Assembly: GCF_003014495.1 (NCBI RefSeq)
Contig: NZ_PYGC01000005.1
Coordinates: forward strand, 124,001-188,000
Source of the DNA: Prolixibacter denitrificans
GTDB taxonomy: Bacteria; Bacteroidota; Bacteroidia; Bacteroidales; Prolixibacteraceae
Length of the DNA stretch: 64,000 nt
Direction of reading: 5' to 3'
The notes under the pieces are model-generated. The model ran no database searches. It was not told the DNA's origin and saw nothing but the letters and a program-made list of their open reading frames with translations. This document shows positions 28,149 through 38,633 of this stretch, piece after piece (within the stretch, counting starts at the first letter, position 1; every line of letters starts with the position of its first letter). The translations under genes and the position numbers were made by a program.

Positions 28149-29111
28149 ATGAAGAATTCTTCAAAAATCATATCGATAATATTACTATCCTTAGTGATAA
28201 TGCCCTTTGCAGGACATGCTCAGAATCCAATCATTCAAACCATTTATACAGCCGATCCGGCACCAATGGTCTATAACGATACAGTATACTTATATACGGG
28301 GCATGACGAAGATGGCTCCAACTGGTTCACCATGAAGAACTGGCATGTTTATTCCACCACCGACATGGTTAACTGGACAGACCATGGTTCACCATTGTCT
28401 CTCAAAACGTTCAAATGGGCTAAAAAGGATGCATGGGCAGGACAGTGTATCGAACGAAATGGCAAATTTTATTGGTATGTGGCGACTTTTCACAAAAAGG
28501 ATAAAAACAGTAACGGAGGGGCAGCTATTGGCGTAGCTGTTTCCGACAGACCGACCGGCCCGTTTAAGGATGCGATTGGGAAAGCGCTCATCACGAACGA
28601 AATGACAACCGACATGAAATATGGCTGGGATGATATCGACCCAACTGTATTTATCGACGACGACGGGCAGGCCTATCTATTCTGGGGAAACGGTAGTTGC
28701 AAGTGGATTAAGCTCAAAGATAATATGATTGAAGCTGACGGTCCCATCCATACGTTTAAGCCCAAACACTACATTGAAGGCCCTTGGGTTTATAAGCGTA
28801 AAGGCTTGTACTATTTGGTTTATGCCGGGGCCGGAACCAAACCGGAGATGATTGAGTACTGCACTGCGAAAAGTCCGGAAGGACCGTGGACCTACCGGGG
28901 AATCATCGAGGGAAATGTCGAAAATAGCTTCACAACCCATCCCGGCATCATCGACTATCACGGCAAGACCTACTTCTTTTATCACAACGGGGCACTTCCG
29001 ACAGGAGGAAGTTACCGGCGTTCTATATGTGTCGACTATATGTACTACAATCAGGATGGGACGATAAAGAAAGTAATACAGACAAAGAAAGGGGTAGAAC
29101 CTGTTAAATAA
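28149..29111 (+). CDS. GH43 glycosidase, arabinofuranosidase-like
   Basis: A 320-residue single-domain GH43. The start at 28149 ([20 protein letters not shown]) is chosen because it gives the signal peptide; the ATG at 28098 would add 17 polar residues. Catalytic positions are Asp36 in YTADPAPM, an Asp in [11 protein letters not shown] and a Glu in YIEGPWVYK. The pattern with [16 protein letters not shown] and [18 protein letters not shown] resembles the arabinoxylan arabinofuranohydrolase group (GH43_29 type). It is likely periplasmic and would remove arabinosyl side groups. It is 38 bp ahead of the next open frame. Confidence 0.87.
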   Translation: MKNSSKIISIILLSLVIMPFAGHAQNPIIQTIYTADPAPMVYNDTVYLYTGHDEDGSNWFTMKNWHVYSTTDMVNWTDHGSPLSLKTFKWAKKDAWAGQCIERNGKFYWYVATFHKKDKNSNGGAAIGVAVSDRPTGPFKDAIGKALITNEMTTDMKYGWDDIDPTVFIDDDGQAYLFWGNGSCKWIKLKDNMIEADGPIHTFKPKHYIEGPWVYKRKGLYYLVYAGAGTKPEMIEYCTAKSPEGPWTYRGIIEGNVENSFTTHPGIIDYHGKTYFFYHNGALPTGGSYRRSICVDYMYYNQDGTIKKVIQTKKGVEPVK

Positions 29112-29167
29112 ACTCGTCATCAATCCATTACCAAAACTGGTTTTTAAGTATGCCAAAATACATTACC

Positions 29168-30745
29168 ATGAAAAAATTAAGTTTCATTTTCATAATCATC
29201 CTGCTCACTAGTTTTTCAATAAAAACATTTGCTCAGGAAAAATCAGCGCATAACCCCATCATATATGCCGATGTTCCGGACGAGTCAATGATTCGGGTGG
29301 GCGATACCTATTACATGAGTAGCACGACGATGCACATGAGTCCGGGAGTGCCGATCATGAAGTCGAAAGATCTTGTCAACTGGCAAATGGTGAGTTATGC
29401 CTACGACACCCTTGCCAATGTGGATGCACTGAACCTGGTGAATGGAAAAAGTTCATACGGAAGGGGTTCCTGGGCCAGCAGCCTGCGATACCACAACGGA
29501 ACGTACTACGTTTCCACCTTCTCTCAAACAACCGGGAAAACCTACATCTATTCTACAAAGGACATAGAGAAAGGTCCGTGGAAGGAATCTTCCTTCCGAC
29601 CCAGCTTCCACGATAACTCGCTGTTTTTTGATAATGATGGCCGCATTTACATGATTTACGGTGCCGGAAAACTTCACCTGGTCGAATTGAAGAAAGATCT
29701 TTCGGGTGTGAAAGAAGGCTCGGATCGGGTGCTCATCGAGAATGCAAGCGCGCCTGCCGGTTCGAACATCATGCTCGGCGCCGAGGGTTCCCAGCTGTTC
29801 AAAGTGAATGGCAAATACTACCTGTTTAACATTACCTGGCCACGTGGCGGAATGCGCACGGTCGTTATTCACCGGGCCGATAAAATTACAGGGCCTTATG
29901 AAGGGAAACTGGGATTGCAGGACAAGGGAGTAGCTCAGGGTGGCTTGATTGATACACCGGATGGAAGATGGTTTGCCTATCTGTTCCAGGATCATGGTTC
30001 CGTTGGACGTATTCCGTATCTGGTTCCCTTAAAATGGGAAAATGGCTGGCCGGTGTTGGGCGTCGACGGTAAAGTGCCTGATGTCCTGCCGGGGCTTCCC
30101 GCCAATAAAAGCTTAATCCCGGGAATTGTTAACTCCGATGATTTTAACCGGAGCAAAGGTGAAGCTGTGTTGCCTTTGGTTTGGCAATGGAACCATAACC
30201 CCGACAATAAATTTTGGTCGGTAACCCAACGAAAAGGTTACCTACGCCTGACAACCGGCCGTGTTGATACCAGTTTCCTGATGGCCCGAAATACCCTGAC
30301 TCAACGTACAATCGGACCGGTATGCTCCGGGACTACATCAATTGATGTGTCGAACATGAAAGAAGGCGATTTTGCCGGGCTGGCTCTTTTGCAGAAAAAA
30401 TACGGACTCGTAGGAGTGAAATTCAAGAAAGGCGGGAAATCGATTGTGATGGTAAGTGCCGAATCAGGAAAGCCGGTTGAGATTACAAGTATTCCGTTGA
30501 ACCAGAAAACAGTTTACCTGAAAGCTGAATGTGATTTCAGAGACCGTACCGACAAAGCGCATTTTTTCTATAGCCTCGATGGCAAATCATGGAAATCAAT
30601 CGGAGCACAACTTCAAATGCAATACACCATTCCGCAGTTCATGGGGTACCGGTTCGGACTATTCAATTATGCCACCCAAACCCCCGGCGGTTATGTCGAT
30701 TTCGATTATTTCCACATAGCTAATCACATTTCGTCAGAAGATTAA
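29168..30745 (+). CDS. GH43 (subfamily 12-like) glycosidase with C-terminal beta-sandwich
   Basis: A 525-residue exported GH43. The start at 29168 (MKKLSFIFIIILLTSFSIKT) gives the signal peptide. The motif NPIIYADVPDESMIRVGD with STTMHMSPGVPIMKSKDLVN is characteristic of the GH43_12 type. The other catalytic positions are the Asp in FHDNSLFFD and the Glu in LGAEGSQLF. Residues about 325-525 form a concanavalin-like C-terminal domain (ending GGYVDFDYFHIANH). Such enzymes act as alpha-L-arabinofuranosidases on arabinoxylan. It is the fifth gene in the plus-strand run. Confidence 0.88.
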   Translation: MKKLSFIFIIILLTSFSIKTFAQEKSAHNPIIYADVPDESMIRVGDTYYMSSTTMHMSPGVPIMKSKDLVNWQMVSYAYDTLANVDALNLVNGKSSYGRGSWASSLRYHNGTYYVSTFSQTTGKTYIYSTKDIEKGPWKESSFRPSFHDNSLFFDNDGRIYMIYGAGKLHLVELKKDLSGVKEGSDRVLIENASAPAGSNIMLGAEGSQLFKVNGKYYLFNITWPRGGMRTVVIHRADKITGPYEGKLGLQDKGVAQGGLIDTPDGRWFAYLFQDHGSVGRIPYLVPLKWENGWPVLGVDGKVPDVLPGLPANKSLIPGIVNSDDFNRSKGEAVLPLVWQWNHNPDNKFWSVTQRKGYLRLTTGRVDTSFLMARNTLTQRTIGPVCSGTTSIDVSNMKEGDFAGLALLQKKYGLVGVKFKKGGKSIVMVSAESGKPVEITSIPLNQKTVYLKAECDFRDRTDKAHFFYSLDGKSWKSIGAQLQMQYTIPQFMGYRFGLFNYATQTPGGYVDFDYFHIANHISSED

Positions 30746-30778
30746 AATAAGTAATACAACAGACAATTATCCAAACCG

Positions 30779-32464
30779 ATGAGAACACATAAATCAACAC
30801 CCGGAAAATATTGGATGACAGCAATGAGAAAAGTGGTGATATTCTCGCTGCTTGCTTTCCTTTTTTCGGTTCCGGTTAAAGCTCAGTATGAGTCGGATAC
30901 CGACCATTCCCAGACACCGCTAATGGGATGGGCCAGCTGGAATCAGTTCGGTCCCCATATCAGCGAAAGCCTGATTAAACGGCAAGCCGACGCCATGGTA
31001 TCGTCAGGATTATCGGCTGCAGGATTTCAATACATCAATATCGACGATGGTTTCTTCGATGGCCGCTATCCCGACGGAAAATTAAGAATTGATTCGGTGA
31101 AATTCCCTGACGGAATGAAGGCTGTGGCCGATTATATTCACTCCAAAGGATTAAAAGCTGGTTTTTATACAGAAGCCGGAGAAAACACCTGCGGTTCGAT
31201 ATACAGCCATCAGCCCGGCGGTGTTGGTGGCGGACTTTACGGCCACGACCAGCAAGACATCAACCTGATTTTTAAAACATGGGGATTCGATTTCCTGAAG
31301 GTAGATTATTGCGGCGGTCTGAAGCAAAAGCTCGACGAAAAAACTCGGTATACCGAAATTCGCAAAGCGATTGACAACACGGGTCGCACAGATATCAACT
31401 TTAACGTTTGCCGGTGGCAATTCCCCGGTACCTGGGTTACCCGAATAGCCAGTTCATGGCGAATGTCGCACGACATCAACTACGTCCCCGGTTCCAAACC
31501 CAAATGGAAAAGTATCATCAGTATTATCAACCTGAGCAAATACCTGGCTCCCTATGCCAGTCCGGGTCATTATAATGATATGGACATGCTGGAAGTTGGC
31601 CGGGGGATGACTGCTAGTGAAGACAGAAGTCACTTTTCGATGTGGTGCATCCTTTCGTCGCCTTTGGTACTAGGTCTGGACATGACCAAAATGAGCGATG
31701 AAACGAAGGCCATCATCACCAACCCGGAAGTTATCGCCGTCAATCAGGATACAACTGGCTTGCAGGCTCATTTGCTGTATGAACAAGATAGTCTGCAGGT
31801 TTGGGCAAAGCATCTGAACGGGCGGCAAAGTAAAGAATTTGCCGTGGCATTATTGAATCAGAGCATCACCCCGGCAACTATTTCGGTTAAATGGAAGGAC
31901 TTAAATATCGTTGGAAGCGCTAAAGTGCGCGACCTCTGGGCCCGTGCAGATTTGGGTTCAAGAGATTCTGTGTATTCAACAACCGTACCGGAGCACGGTA
32001 TTTCATTCATTAAGGTAACAGCTCATAAAACCAGGCTGAAAGATGTCTTTGAAGCGGAGTATGCGTGGCTCAACGACTTTAACCTGACACAAAACAGTGA
32101 GACACTTCCGGGGCTGGCAAAACCTGTTGGAGACAGCCTTTGCTCTGGTAAGGAAAAAGTTATTCAAATCGGTAACCGGCCCGATAATTATATCGAATTT
32201 CAACATATTTACGCCCGCAAGGCAGGCCAATACAACCTCTCTCTTTACTACTTATCAGGAGAAGACCGTAATGCAACGCTTTCTGTCAACGGAACCGATA
32301 TTCCCCTCTCCTGCCTCAACTCGGGTGGATGGGACAAAATTGCCCGGGAAACACTACCGGTTAAATTGCATAAAGGCTACAATGTCATCCGCATTTCAAA
32401 TGCTACAGACTGGGCACCTGACATAGACAGAATTGAAATCGACTTAAATAAAAAACACAGGTAA
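30779..32464 (+). CDS. GH27 alpha-galactosidase with C-terminal CBM35-like domain
   Basis: A 561-residue exported GH27 enzyme. TPLMGWASWNQFG begins the barrel and NIDDGFFDGRYPDG follows. The nucleophile is Asp176 in FLKVDYCGG and the acid/base is Asp232 in SWRMSHDIN. Residues about 425-561 look like a CBM35-type sandwich (NYIEFQHIYARKAGQYNLSL). GH27 enzymes remove alpha-galactose or beta-L-arabinopyranose; galactose caps on complex arabinoxylan side chains would fit here. The signal peptide begins at about residue 13, so the ATG at 30815 or 30824 may be the true start. Confidence 0.9.
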   Translation: MRTHKSTPGKYWMTAMRKVVIFSLLAFLFSVPVKAQYESDTDHSQTPLMGWASWNQFGPHISESLIKRQADAMVSSGLSAAGFQYINIDDGFFDGRYPDGKLRIDSVKFPDGMKAVADYIHSKGLKAGFYTEAGENTCGSIYSHQPGGVGGGLYGHDQQDINLIFKTWGFDFLKVDYCGGLKQKLDEKTRYTEIRKAIDNTGRTDINFNVCRWQFPGTWVTRIASSWRMSHDINYVPGSKPKWKSIISIINLSKYLAPYASPGHYNDMDMLEVGRGMTASEDRSHFSMWCILSSPLVLGLDMTKMSDETKAIITNPEVIAVNQDTTGLQAHLLYEQDSLQVWAKHLNGRQSKEFAVALLNQSITPATISVKWKDLNIVGSAKVRDLWARADLGSRDSVYSTTVPEHGISFIKVTAHKTRLKDVFEAEYAWLNDFNLTQNSETLPGLAKPVGDSLCSGKEKVIQIGNRPDNYIEFQHIYARKAGQYNLSLYYLSGEDRNATLSVNGTDIPLSCLNSGGWDKIARETLPVKLHKGYNVIRISNATDWAPDIDRIEIDLNKKHR

Positions 32465-32517
32465 TTGCCGAAATTTTAAATCTGACAAATCAGTTCATCA
32501 ATCAAAAGCTTAAACCA

Positions 32518-33879
32518 ATGAAAAAACACCATCGCAAATTGTCCGTACTAATCGTCCTGATACTCTTCTGCCTGAACAACACTCAGGCTCAAAATCCAAT
32601 CATCCGTAATCAGTTAACTGCTGACCCTTCAGTAAGAGTATTCAACGGGAAAATATACCTCTTCCCGTCGCACGACATCCCTACGCCTCCTGACAAAGGG
32701 TTGAGAAAAAAATGGTTTTGTATGGAAGATTACCATGTATTTTCATCCTCCAACCTGACTGATTGGACGGATCATGGTATCGTCGTGAGCCAATACAATG
32801 TCCCCTGGGTCGATTCAACGTCCTACAGCATGTGGGCGCCCGATTGCATCGAACGAAATGGGAAGTATTATTTCTATTTTCCGGCCAATACAAAAACGGT
32901 TGGCCCAAACGGCAGAAAGAACTTCGGAATAGGCGTGGCTATAGCCGACAAACCAGGAGGCCCGTATGTTCCGCAGGCAAAGCCAATCGAAGGGGTCCAT
33001 GGGATTGACCCGAACGTATTTATCGATAAAGACGGGCAAGCCTATCTCTACTGGGCAATGGGAAATATTTATGTGGCCAAACTGAAAGACAACATGCTGG
33101 AACTGGCCTCAGGACCTCAGAAAATTGAAAACCTTCCTCAAAAAGGATTGAAAGAGGGCCCTTATTTATTCGAACGAAAGGGAATTTACTACCTCACCTA
33201 TCCGCATGTCGCACACAGTATTGAGCGGCTTGAATATGCCATGGGAAACAGCCCTGTGGGACCGTTCAAAGTTGCCGGAGTGGTCATGGATGAATCGCCA
33301 ATGCACTGCTGGACGAACCATCAATCCATGATTCAATATAAGAATCAGTGGTATCTTTTCTATCATCAGGATGCCTTGTCGCCCAACTTCGACAAGAATA
33401 GGTCGGTTTGTATCGACAGCCTGTTCTTCAATACTGACGGTACCATACAAAAAGTAACACCAACGTTACGCGGAGTGGGAACAACCCCGGCAACCCGGAA
33501 AATCCAGATTGACCGGTACAGCAATATCAGCGGAAATGGTGTATCCGTTGCGTTCCTCGATTCGCTCGATACCTTTAAAGGCTGGAAGACTCTGTTCGAT
33601 ACCCAGGGCGCCTGGGTCCGGTACAATGCGGTCGACTTCGGAAATAAAAAACTCAGGTCCGTCCAGGTGAGAGCCCTGTCACAACAGGGAGGAAGAATAC
33701 AGATACGTTTGGACCAACCTGACGGTCCTCTGTTGTCCGAAGTAAAAATCCCCAAAGGAAACCAATGGGCAACCACCGATGTGGCCGTTTCAAACTATCA
33801 AAAAGGAATTCACAACCTGGTCGTTGTACAACAATCCAACTCACCGGTCGAAATTGACTGGGTTCAATTTAAACGGTAA
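32518..33879 (+). CDS. GH43 with CBM6, arabinoxylan arabinofuranosidase-like
   Basis: A 453-residue exported GH43 with a signal peptide at 1-24 (ending TQAQ). The first catalytic Asp is in QLTADPSVRVF, the second in HGIDPNVFID and the Glu in LKEGPYLFE. Residues about 325-453 form a CBM6-like sandwich with conserved aromatic positions (FKGWKTLFDTQGAWVRYN). The arrangement resembles GH43_29-CBM6 arabinoxylan arabinofuranohydrolases. It lies 30 bp ahead of GH51. Confidence 0.88.
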   Translation: MKKHHRKLSVLIVLILFCLNNTQAQNPIIRNQLTADPSVRVFNGKIYLFPSHDIPTPPDKGLRKKWFCMEDYHVFSSSNLTDWTDHGIVVSQYNVPWVDSTSYSMWAPDCIERNGKYYFYFPANTKTVGPNGRKNFGIGVAIADKPGGPYVPQAKPIEGVHGIDPNVFIDKDGQAYLYWAMGNIYVAKLKDNMLELASGPQKIENLPQKGLKEGPYLFERKGIYYLTYPHVAHSIERLEYAMGNSPVGPFKVAGVVMDESPMHCWTNHQSMIQYKNQWYLFYHQDALSPNFDKNRSVCIDSLFFNTDGTIQKVTPTLRGVGTTPATRKIQIDRYSNISGNGVSVAFLDSLDTFKGWKTLFDTQGAWVRYNAVDFGNKKLRSVQVRALSQQGGRIQIRLDQPDGPLLSEVKIPKGNQWATTDVAVSNYQKGIHNLVVVQQSNSPVEIDWVQFKR

Positions 33880-33909
33880 GAAAAAACTAAATCAATAAAA
33901 ATATCTTTC

Positions 33910-35439
33910 ATGAAAAAAGTATTCACACTTTTGGGCCTTGCTCTTCCTCTTTTCCTGAGTGCCCAAACAGCTAAAATTAGAATCGATGTTGACCGGACTA
34001 TCGGAAAGATTGATCCGAATATTTATGGTGTATTTATGGAGCCTATCCACTTTAACGGAGCAAGGATGGGATTACCCGATACGGTAAGCTTCAATACCCT
34101 TTACGGGAATTTGTACGATCCCTCTTCCCCGCTTGCCGATAAAGACGGCTTCCGGAAGGATTACATCAATGCCGGGAAAGAACTCAAGGTAACAAACATG
34201 CGCTGGCCGGGCGGGAACTACGTGATGGCCTATAACTGGGAAGACGGTATCGGGCCAAAAAGCCAGCGCCCGGTTCGTGTGAATATGGCATGGGGCGGAA
34301 CCGATAACAACCATGTAGGAACCGACGAATGGGTGGAATTAAATAAGTCCATCGGAAGTGACAACGTTGTATGTGTTAACCTCGGCCTTGGAGACATCCA
34401 AAACGCATGCCATTGGCTGGAATACTGTAACTACCCGAAAGGAACCTACTATTCGGATTTACGCATCAAATACGGGCATAAAGAACCTTACAACATCAAA
34501 ATATGGGACCTTGGTAACGAAGTAGACGGCGCTCCGTGGGAACTGGGCCACAAAACGGCCGATGATTATGTGAAAACAGCAAGGGAAGCCGCCAAGGCAA
34601 TGAAGTCCATCGACCCGACCATCCGTTTTGTTGCTTCCGGATCGTCGTACTACGAAAGTACCGGCAAATGGATTGACTGGAACCGGAAGGTACTGGAAGG
34701 TCTTGGCGATAAAATTAATTACCTCTCCATTCACCGTTACTGGGAAAAGTCACCCGACTATTACACCTACATGGGCCAAAGTGCAATGGATTTTGACGAA
34801 AAGATTCGTATAACCGCCGATGAAATTCAAACAGCTAAAGCAAAGAAAGACTTCACCAACCCGATTTATGTTTCGGTAGATGAATATGGCGCTTTCGGGA
34901 GTAATTTCCGGTCGGTACTGTCCGTGGCACAATGCCTGAATTCCTTTGTTCGTCACGCCGATGTAGTGAAGATGGCCAACTTTACCATGTTTACCTCATT
35001 GCTGGGAAGCGACCGCGAAAAAGGAACCTACAAAACGCCGCTGTTCTACATTTTCAAGTCATTTTCCAACAATTGCCTCGGCAATTCGGTCGATACCTAT
35101 GTGGCTTGCGATACCTTTAATACCGAAAAATACAAAGGCATTCCGTACCTCGACGTTACGTCGGTCTATTCGCCCGAAACCCAAACACTTTACATCAACG
35201 TGATTAACCGGAACAAGGACAAGGCAATTACCGCCGATATACTGCCCACCTCCGGCGAAATGACAGGGAAAGCAGTGGCCGGCATCATCGACAGTCAGTC
35301 TCTCGAGACACCGTTCTCGTTCGATAAACAACCACAATATATTCCGGTAACGAAGGAAATCAAAACAAACAAAACCGGGTTGACCTACTCATTTCTTCCC
35401 CATTCGTTTACCCAGATAAAAGTGGAAATCAAAAAATAA
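33910..35439 (+). CDS. GH51 alpha-L-arabinofuranosidase
   Basis: A 509-residue exported GH51 enzyme with a short signal peptide (ending LFLSAQ). The acid/base is Glu204 in WDLGNEVDG and the nucleophile is Glu325 in [10 protein letters not shown]. The N-terminal signature [15 protein letters not shown] is intact, and the C-terminal sandwich ends [15 protein letters not shown]. It removes alpha-1,2/1,3/1,5-linked arabinofuranose from oligosaccharides. The next gene begins 5 bp after its stop, so it is translated from the same message as GH95. Confidence 0.92.
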   Translation: MKKVFTLLGLALPLFLSAQTAKIRIDVDRTIGKIDPNIYGVFMEPIHFNGARMGLPDTVSFNTLYGNLYDPSSPLADKDGFRKDYINAGKELKVTNMRWPGGNYVMAYNWEDGIGPKSQRPVRVNMAWGGTDNNHVGTDEWVELNKSIGSDNVVCVNLGLGDIQNACHWLEYCNYPKGTYYSDLRIKYGHKEPYNIKIWDLGNEVDGAPWELGHKTADDYVKTAREAAKAMKSIDPTIRFVASGSSYYESTGKWIDWNRKVLEGLGDKINYLSIHRYWEKSPDYYTYMGQSAMDFDEKIRITADEIQTAKAKKDFTNPIYVSVDEYGAFGSNFRSVLSVAQCLNSFVRHADVVKMANFTMFTSLLGSDREKGTYKTPLFYIFKSFSNNCLGNSVDTYVACDTFNTEKYKGIPYLDVTSVYSPETQTLYINVINRNKDKAITADILPTSGEMTGKAVAGIIDSQSLETPFSFDKQPQYIPVTKEIKTNKTGLTYSFLPHSFTQIKVEIKK

Positions 35440-35444
35440 TAACA

Positions 35445-37901
35445 GTGAAGAGAATCCTTTTATTCTGGCTCGTGATGGGGTGTGTAGCCGGTGCCTACGC
35501 TCAGAATGACTCACTTTTGAAGCTTTGGTATTTGCACCCGGCCAAACAATGGGTCGAAGCTCTGCCTGTCGGGAATGGCCGCCTGGGGGCGATGGTCTTT
35601 GGCGACCCAAATTACGAAACCATTCAACTGAACGAGAGTTCCGTGTGGGCCGGTCAACCCAACCGGAACGATAACCTGAAGGCCAAAGAGGCGTTGCCCG
35701 AAGTCCGCAAATTGATTTTTGAAGGGAAATACAAAGAAGCAGAGACACTGGTTAACCAGGATTTTATCAGCAAAAAGTCCCAGGGCATGCCCTACCAAAC
35801 GGTAGGAAACCTTCGTCTTTCCTTTCCGGGACACGAAAACTACTCGGACTACTACCGTGAACTCGACATCGACAAAGCCGTAGCGAGCAGTCGGTATAAC
35901 GTGAACGGCGTACATTATACGACACATGTACTGTCCTCGTATCCCGACCAGGTAATTGTTGCCCGTATTTCGGCCGATAAACCGGGCGCCGTCAGCTTTT
36001 CCGCCACAATGGACCGTCCGGGATCGTCTAAAATGCTCAATCTTTCGACGCTGGGGAACGACCAACTCGTGCTGTCGGGTACAACCAGCGACCACGAAAC
36101 GGTTAAAGGCGCCGTCCGGTTCGAAGCCCGGGTAAAAGTGGTTCCCCGGGGCGGTACAGTATCCGCCAACGATACCGTCGTGAATGTTTCCAATGCCGAT
36201 GCGGCAACCATCTACATCTCCACTGCCACCAACTTTAAAAGCTATAAAGACATCAGTGGCAATGCCGATGCACTGGCAAGTTCCTATCTTCAGCAGGCGC
36301 TGAAAAAAAGCTACGAGCAGATTCAGAAAGCCAGCACTGCCGACTACCGAAAATATTTTCAACGGGTAAAACTCGATCTGGGCGTAACGGATTCGGTAAA
36401 AAACCCCACCGATGTTCGCCTCGCGCAATTTGCCGGCGATAACGATCCGCAGCTGGTAGCTTTGTACTTCCAGTTTGGCCGCTACCTGCTCATCTCCTCT
36501 TCGCGACCGGGAGGACAGCCGGCGAACCTGCAGGGAATATGGAACGACCAGCTTTACCCACCATGGGACAGCAAATACACCATCAACATCAATACCGAAA
36601 TGAACTACTGGCCGTCGGAAGTTACCAACCTGACGGAGATGAACGAGCCCTTGATTCAGATGGTTCGCGAACTTTCGCAAACCGGAAGAAAAACCGCTGA
36701 AGATATGTACGGAGCCGGTGGCTGGACAGCCCATCATAATACCGATATCTGGCGCATTGCCGGACCCATAGACGGTGCCAACTGGGGAATGTGGCCTATG
36801 GGCGGCGTATGGCTTTCACAGCATCTGTTCTACAAATACGCCTTCGGTGGAGACAAAGAATACCTGAAGTCCATCTATCCGGTAGTGAAAGGAGCGGCAA
36901 AGTTTCTGCTCGATTTCATGGTGGAAGAGCCGGAACATCACTGGTTAGTCGTTTGTCCCTCTATTTCGCCGGAACATATCCCGCCGGGACACAGCACTTC
37001 TTTAACTGCCGGCGCTACCATGGATAATCAGCTGGCGTTCGATCTGTTTACCAAAACCATGATGGCCGCAAAAATCCTGCATACCGACGATGCCTTTGTT
37101 GCCCGGCTTCAGGATGCGATCAAACGTCTTCCTCCTATGCAAGTAGGGCGTTGGGGGCAGTTACAGGAGTGGTTGCACGATTGGGATAGCCCCAATGAGC
37201 ATCACCGCCATGTATCGCATTTGTACGGCTTATACCCGTCGAATCAAATTTCGCCATACCGTACCCCAAAATTGTTTTCTGCTGCCAGAACATCGCTACT
37301 GGCACGTGGCGACGAATCGACCGGATGGTCGATGGGATGGAAAGTAAACCTCTGGGCGCGGCTGCTCGATGGAAACCATGCCTACAAATTAATCACGGAC
37401 CAGCTGAGACCGGTGAACCATTCGAGAGGAATGGAAGGCGGAGGCACCTACCCTAACCTGTTCGACGCCCATCCCCCGTTCCAAATTGACGGTAACTTCG
37501 GCTGTACCTCGGGTATTGCAGAGATGTTGTTACAAAGTCAGGATGGCGCCGTTCAGCTGTTGCCGGCACTTCCAACGGCATGGAAAGAAGGTAGCATATC
37601 AGGACTCAGGGCCCGGGGTGGTTTCACAGTTGACTTGAAATGGGAAAACGGTGAACTGGCCCATGCAACCATCCGTTCTCTCGAAGGAGGTAATTGCCGC
37701 CTGCGTTCATATGTTCCGTTAAAGGGCAAAGGACTGAAGAAAGCCAAAGGGCAGAATATCAATCCTTTTTTCGCCATTCCGACTCAGAAGAGTCCGCTGG
37801 TACACTCGGAAGTTCCGTTAGACTTGCCCAAACTGAAAAAAGTATACGAGTATGATATCCCGACCCGAAAGGGAGATGTTATTGAAGTAAGGAAAATGTA
37901 G
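35445..37901 (+). CDS. GH95 alpha-L-fucosidase/alpha-L-galactosidase
   Basis: An 818-residue exported GH95 enzyme. The start codon appears to be GTG/ATG-like at 35445 ([19 protein letters not shown] signal peptide). [17 protein letters not shown] marks the N-terminal domain at about 35-260. The (alpha/alpha)6 barrel follows with [17 protein letters not shown] and [13 protein letters not shown], and a C-terminal sandwich is at about 700-818. In heteroxylan loci GH95 members remove alpha-L-galactose from complex side chains, whereas others take fucose; the sequence alone does not decide. It is the last gene of the plus-strand run and is followed by a strong terminator. Confidence 0.9.
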   Translation: MKRILLFWLVMGCVAGAYAQNDSLLKLWYLHPAKQWVEALPVGNGRLGAMVFGDPNYETIQLNESSVWAGQPNRNDNLKAKEALPEVRKLIFEGKYKEAETLVNQDFISKKSQGMPYQTVGNLRLSFPGHENYSDYYRELDIDKAVASSRYNVNGVHYTTHVLSSYPDQVIVARISADKPGAVSFSATMDRPGSSKMLNLSTLGNDQLVLSGTTSDHETVKGAVRFEARVKVVPRGGTVSANDTVVNVSNADAATIYISTATNFKSYKDISGNADALASSYLQQALKKSYEQIQKASTADYRKYFQRVKLDLGVTDSVKNPTDVRLAQFAGDNDPQLVALYFQFGRYLLISSSRPGGQPANLQGIWNDQLYPPWDSKYTININTEMNYWPSEVTNLTEMNEPLIQMVRELSQTGRKTAEDMYGAGGWTAHHNTDIWRIAGPIDGANWGMWPMGGVWLSQHLFYKYAFGGDKEYLKSIYPVVKGAAKFLLDFMVEEPEHHWLVVCPSISPEHIPPGHSTSLTAGATMDNQLAFDLFTKTMMAAKILHTDDAFVARLQDAIKRLPPMQVGRWGQLQEWLHDWDSPNEHHRHVSHLYGLYPSNQISPYRTPKLFSAARTSLLARGDESTGWSMGWKVNLWARLLDGNHAYKLITDQLRPVNHSRGMEGGGTYPNLFDAHPPFQIDGNFGCTSGIAEMLLQSQDGAVQLLPALPTAWKEGSISGLRARGGFTVDLKWENGELAHATIRSLEGGNCRLRSYVPLKGKGLKKAKGQNINPFFAIPTQKSPLVHSEVPLDLPKLKKVYEYDIPTRKGDVIEVRKM

Positions 37902-37965
37902 TTTGATAAATAACGACATGCAATAAGGAATAAAAGCAAACCTTAATCAAACAACCAACTACTAC

Positions 37966-37999
37966 AAAGGTCGTCCGTTTTTCGGACGGCCTTTTTTTG
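37966..37999 (+). terminator. Terminator of the plus-strand hydrolase cluster
   Basis: AAAGGTCGTCCG pairs with CGGACGGCCTTT around TTTTT, followed by a further run of T. It lies about 65 bp past the GH95 stop. Confidence 0.85.
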
Positions 38000-38157
38000 T
38001 TGCAGCTCAAAAAAAAAGCAGGAAACTCTCCGTCGTTATATGCCATAAGAGTAAAGCGAATTTTATGTGAAATGAAGTCCACCTTTTAACACCGGAATTA
38101 CAATTCCCAAACCATCTGCCACTCGTGTTCAAAACCTAAACGCAGAAGGTTTCCATC

Positions 38158-38290
38158 TTTCTACGTATAACGATGGAAAGAGAAACGTATAAAGACGCCG
38201 CGAGAAACGTATAAAGGGTGAGGTGAGAAACGTATAAAGACGGTGGGAGAACAGTATAAAGATGACAAGAGAACAGTATAAGTTTTCACC
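38158..38290. repeat. 22-bp phased direct-repeat array, six units
   Basis: Units start at 38158 (degenerate), 38180, 38202, 38225, 38247 and 38269, a period of 22 (once 23) bp. The conserved core is GAGAAACGTATAAAG in the second to fourth units and GAGAACAGTATAA in the last two, each followed by about 7 variable bases. The period is about two DNA helical turns. Spacers are far too short for CRISPR. Confidence 0.75.
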
Positions 38291-38503
38291 GTCCGGAAAT
38301 TAATCATTATTTAACCTCTTCTTTCGATGATTCAGTCCCCGGCTATACAGCTCATTCACTACTCTTTCTGGCGATATTGAATATTCCGTCACAGTACGCT
38401 TTATTGTTATAAACTGTCATTCATAACTACCTGGAAATATCTTTAATCCTAAATGGCAGAAGAATGTAAATGAACATATCAGAATAACATGCGCCCAAAA
38501 AAT

Positions 38504-38536
38504 AATCGGAAGCTCCTTAAAAAGAAGCTTCCGATA
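38504..38536 (-). terminator. Terminator of the symporter-GH10-GH43 unit
   Basis: ATCGGAAGCT ... AGCTTCCGAT forms a 10-bp stem; on the minus strand it is followed by TATTTTTTGG. It lies about 100 bp past the GH43_1 stop at 38634. Confidence 0.75.
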
Positions 38537-38633
38537 TTTAATAGTCAATCTAACTGAAACAAAACTAACTAAACCTATTTCTATAACAACTTTGGAAATG
38601 TTTATTCTGACAGATACTTTAGGTATCTCAATT

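Larger units (their letters stand above)
37902..38633. other. Convergent intergenic region with repeats and terminators
   Basis: A 732-bp gap between convergent GH95 and GH43_1 genes. It holds the GH95 terminator (37966-37999), a helically phased 22-bp repeat array (38158-38290) and the terminator of the minus-strand unit (38504-38536). No gene-like frame is seen. Confidence 0.7.

Noticed and set aside
35511-36737. 408-residue minus-strand frame inside GH95
   Set aside because: Antisense to a clear GH95 gene with intact motifs; no signal, RBS or family pattern.
38158-38290. CRISPR array
   Set aside because: The repeat period is only 22 bp with 7-8 variable bases per unit; spacers are far too short and no cas genes are near.
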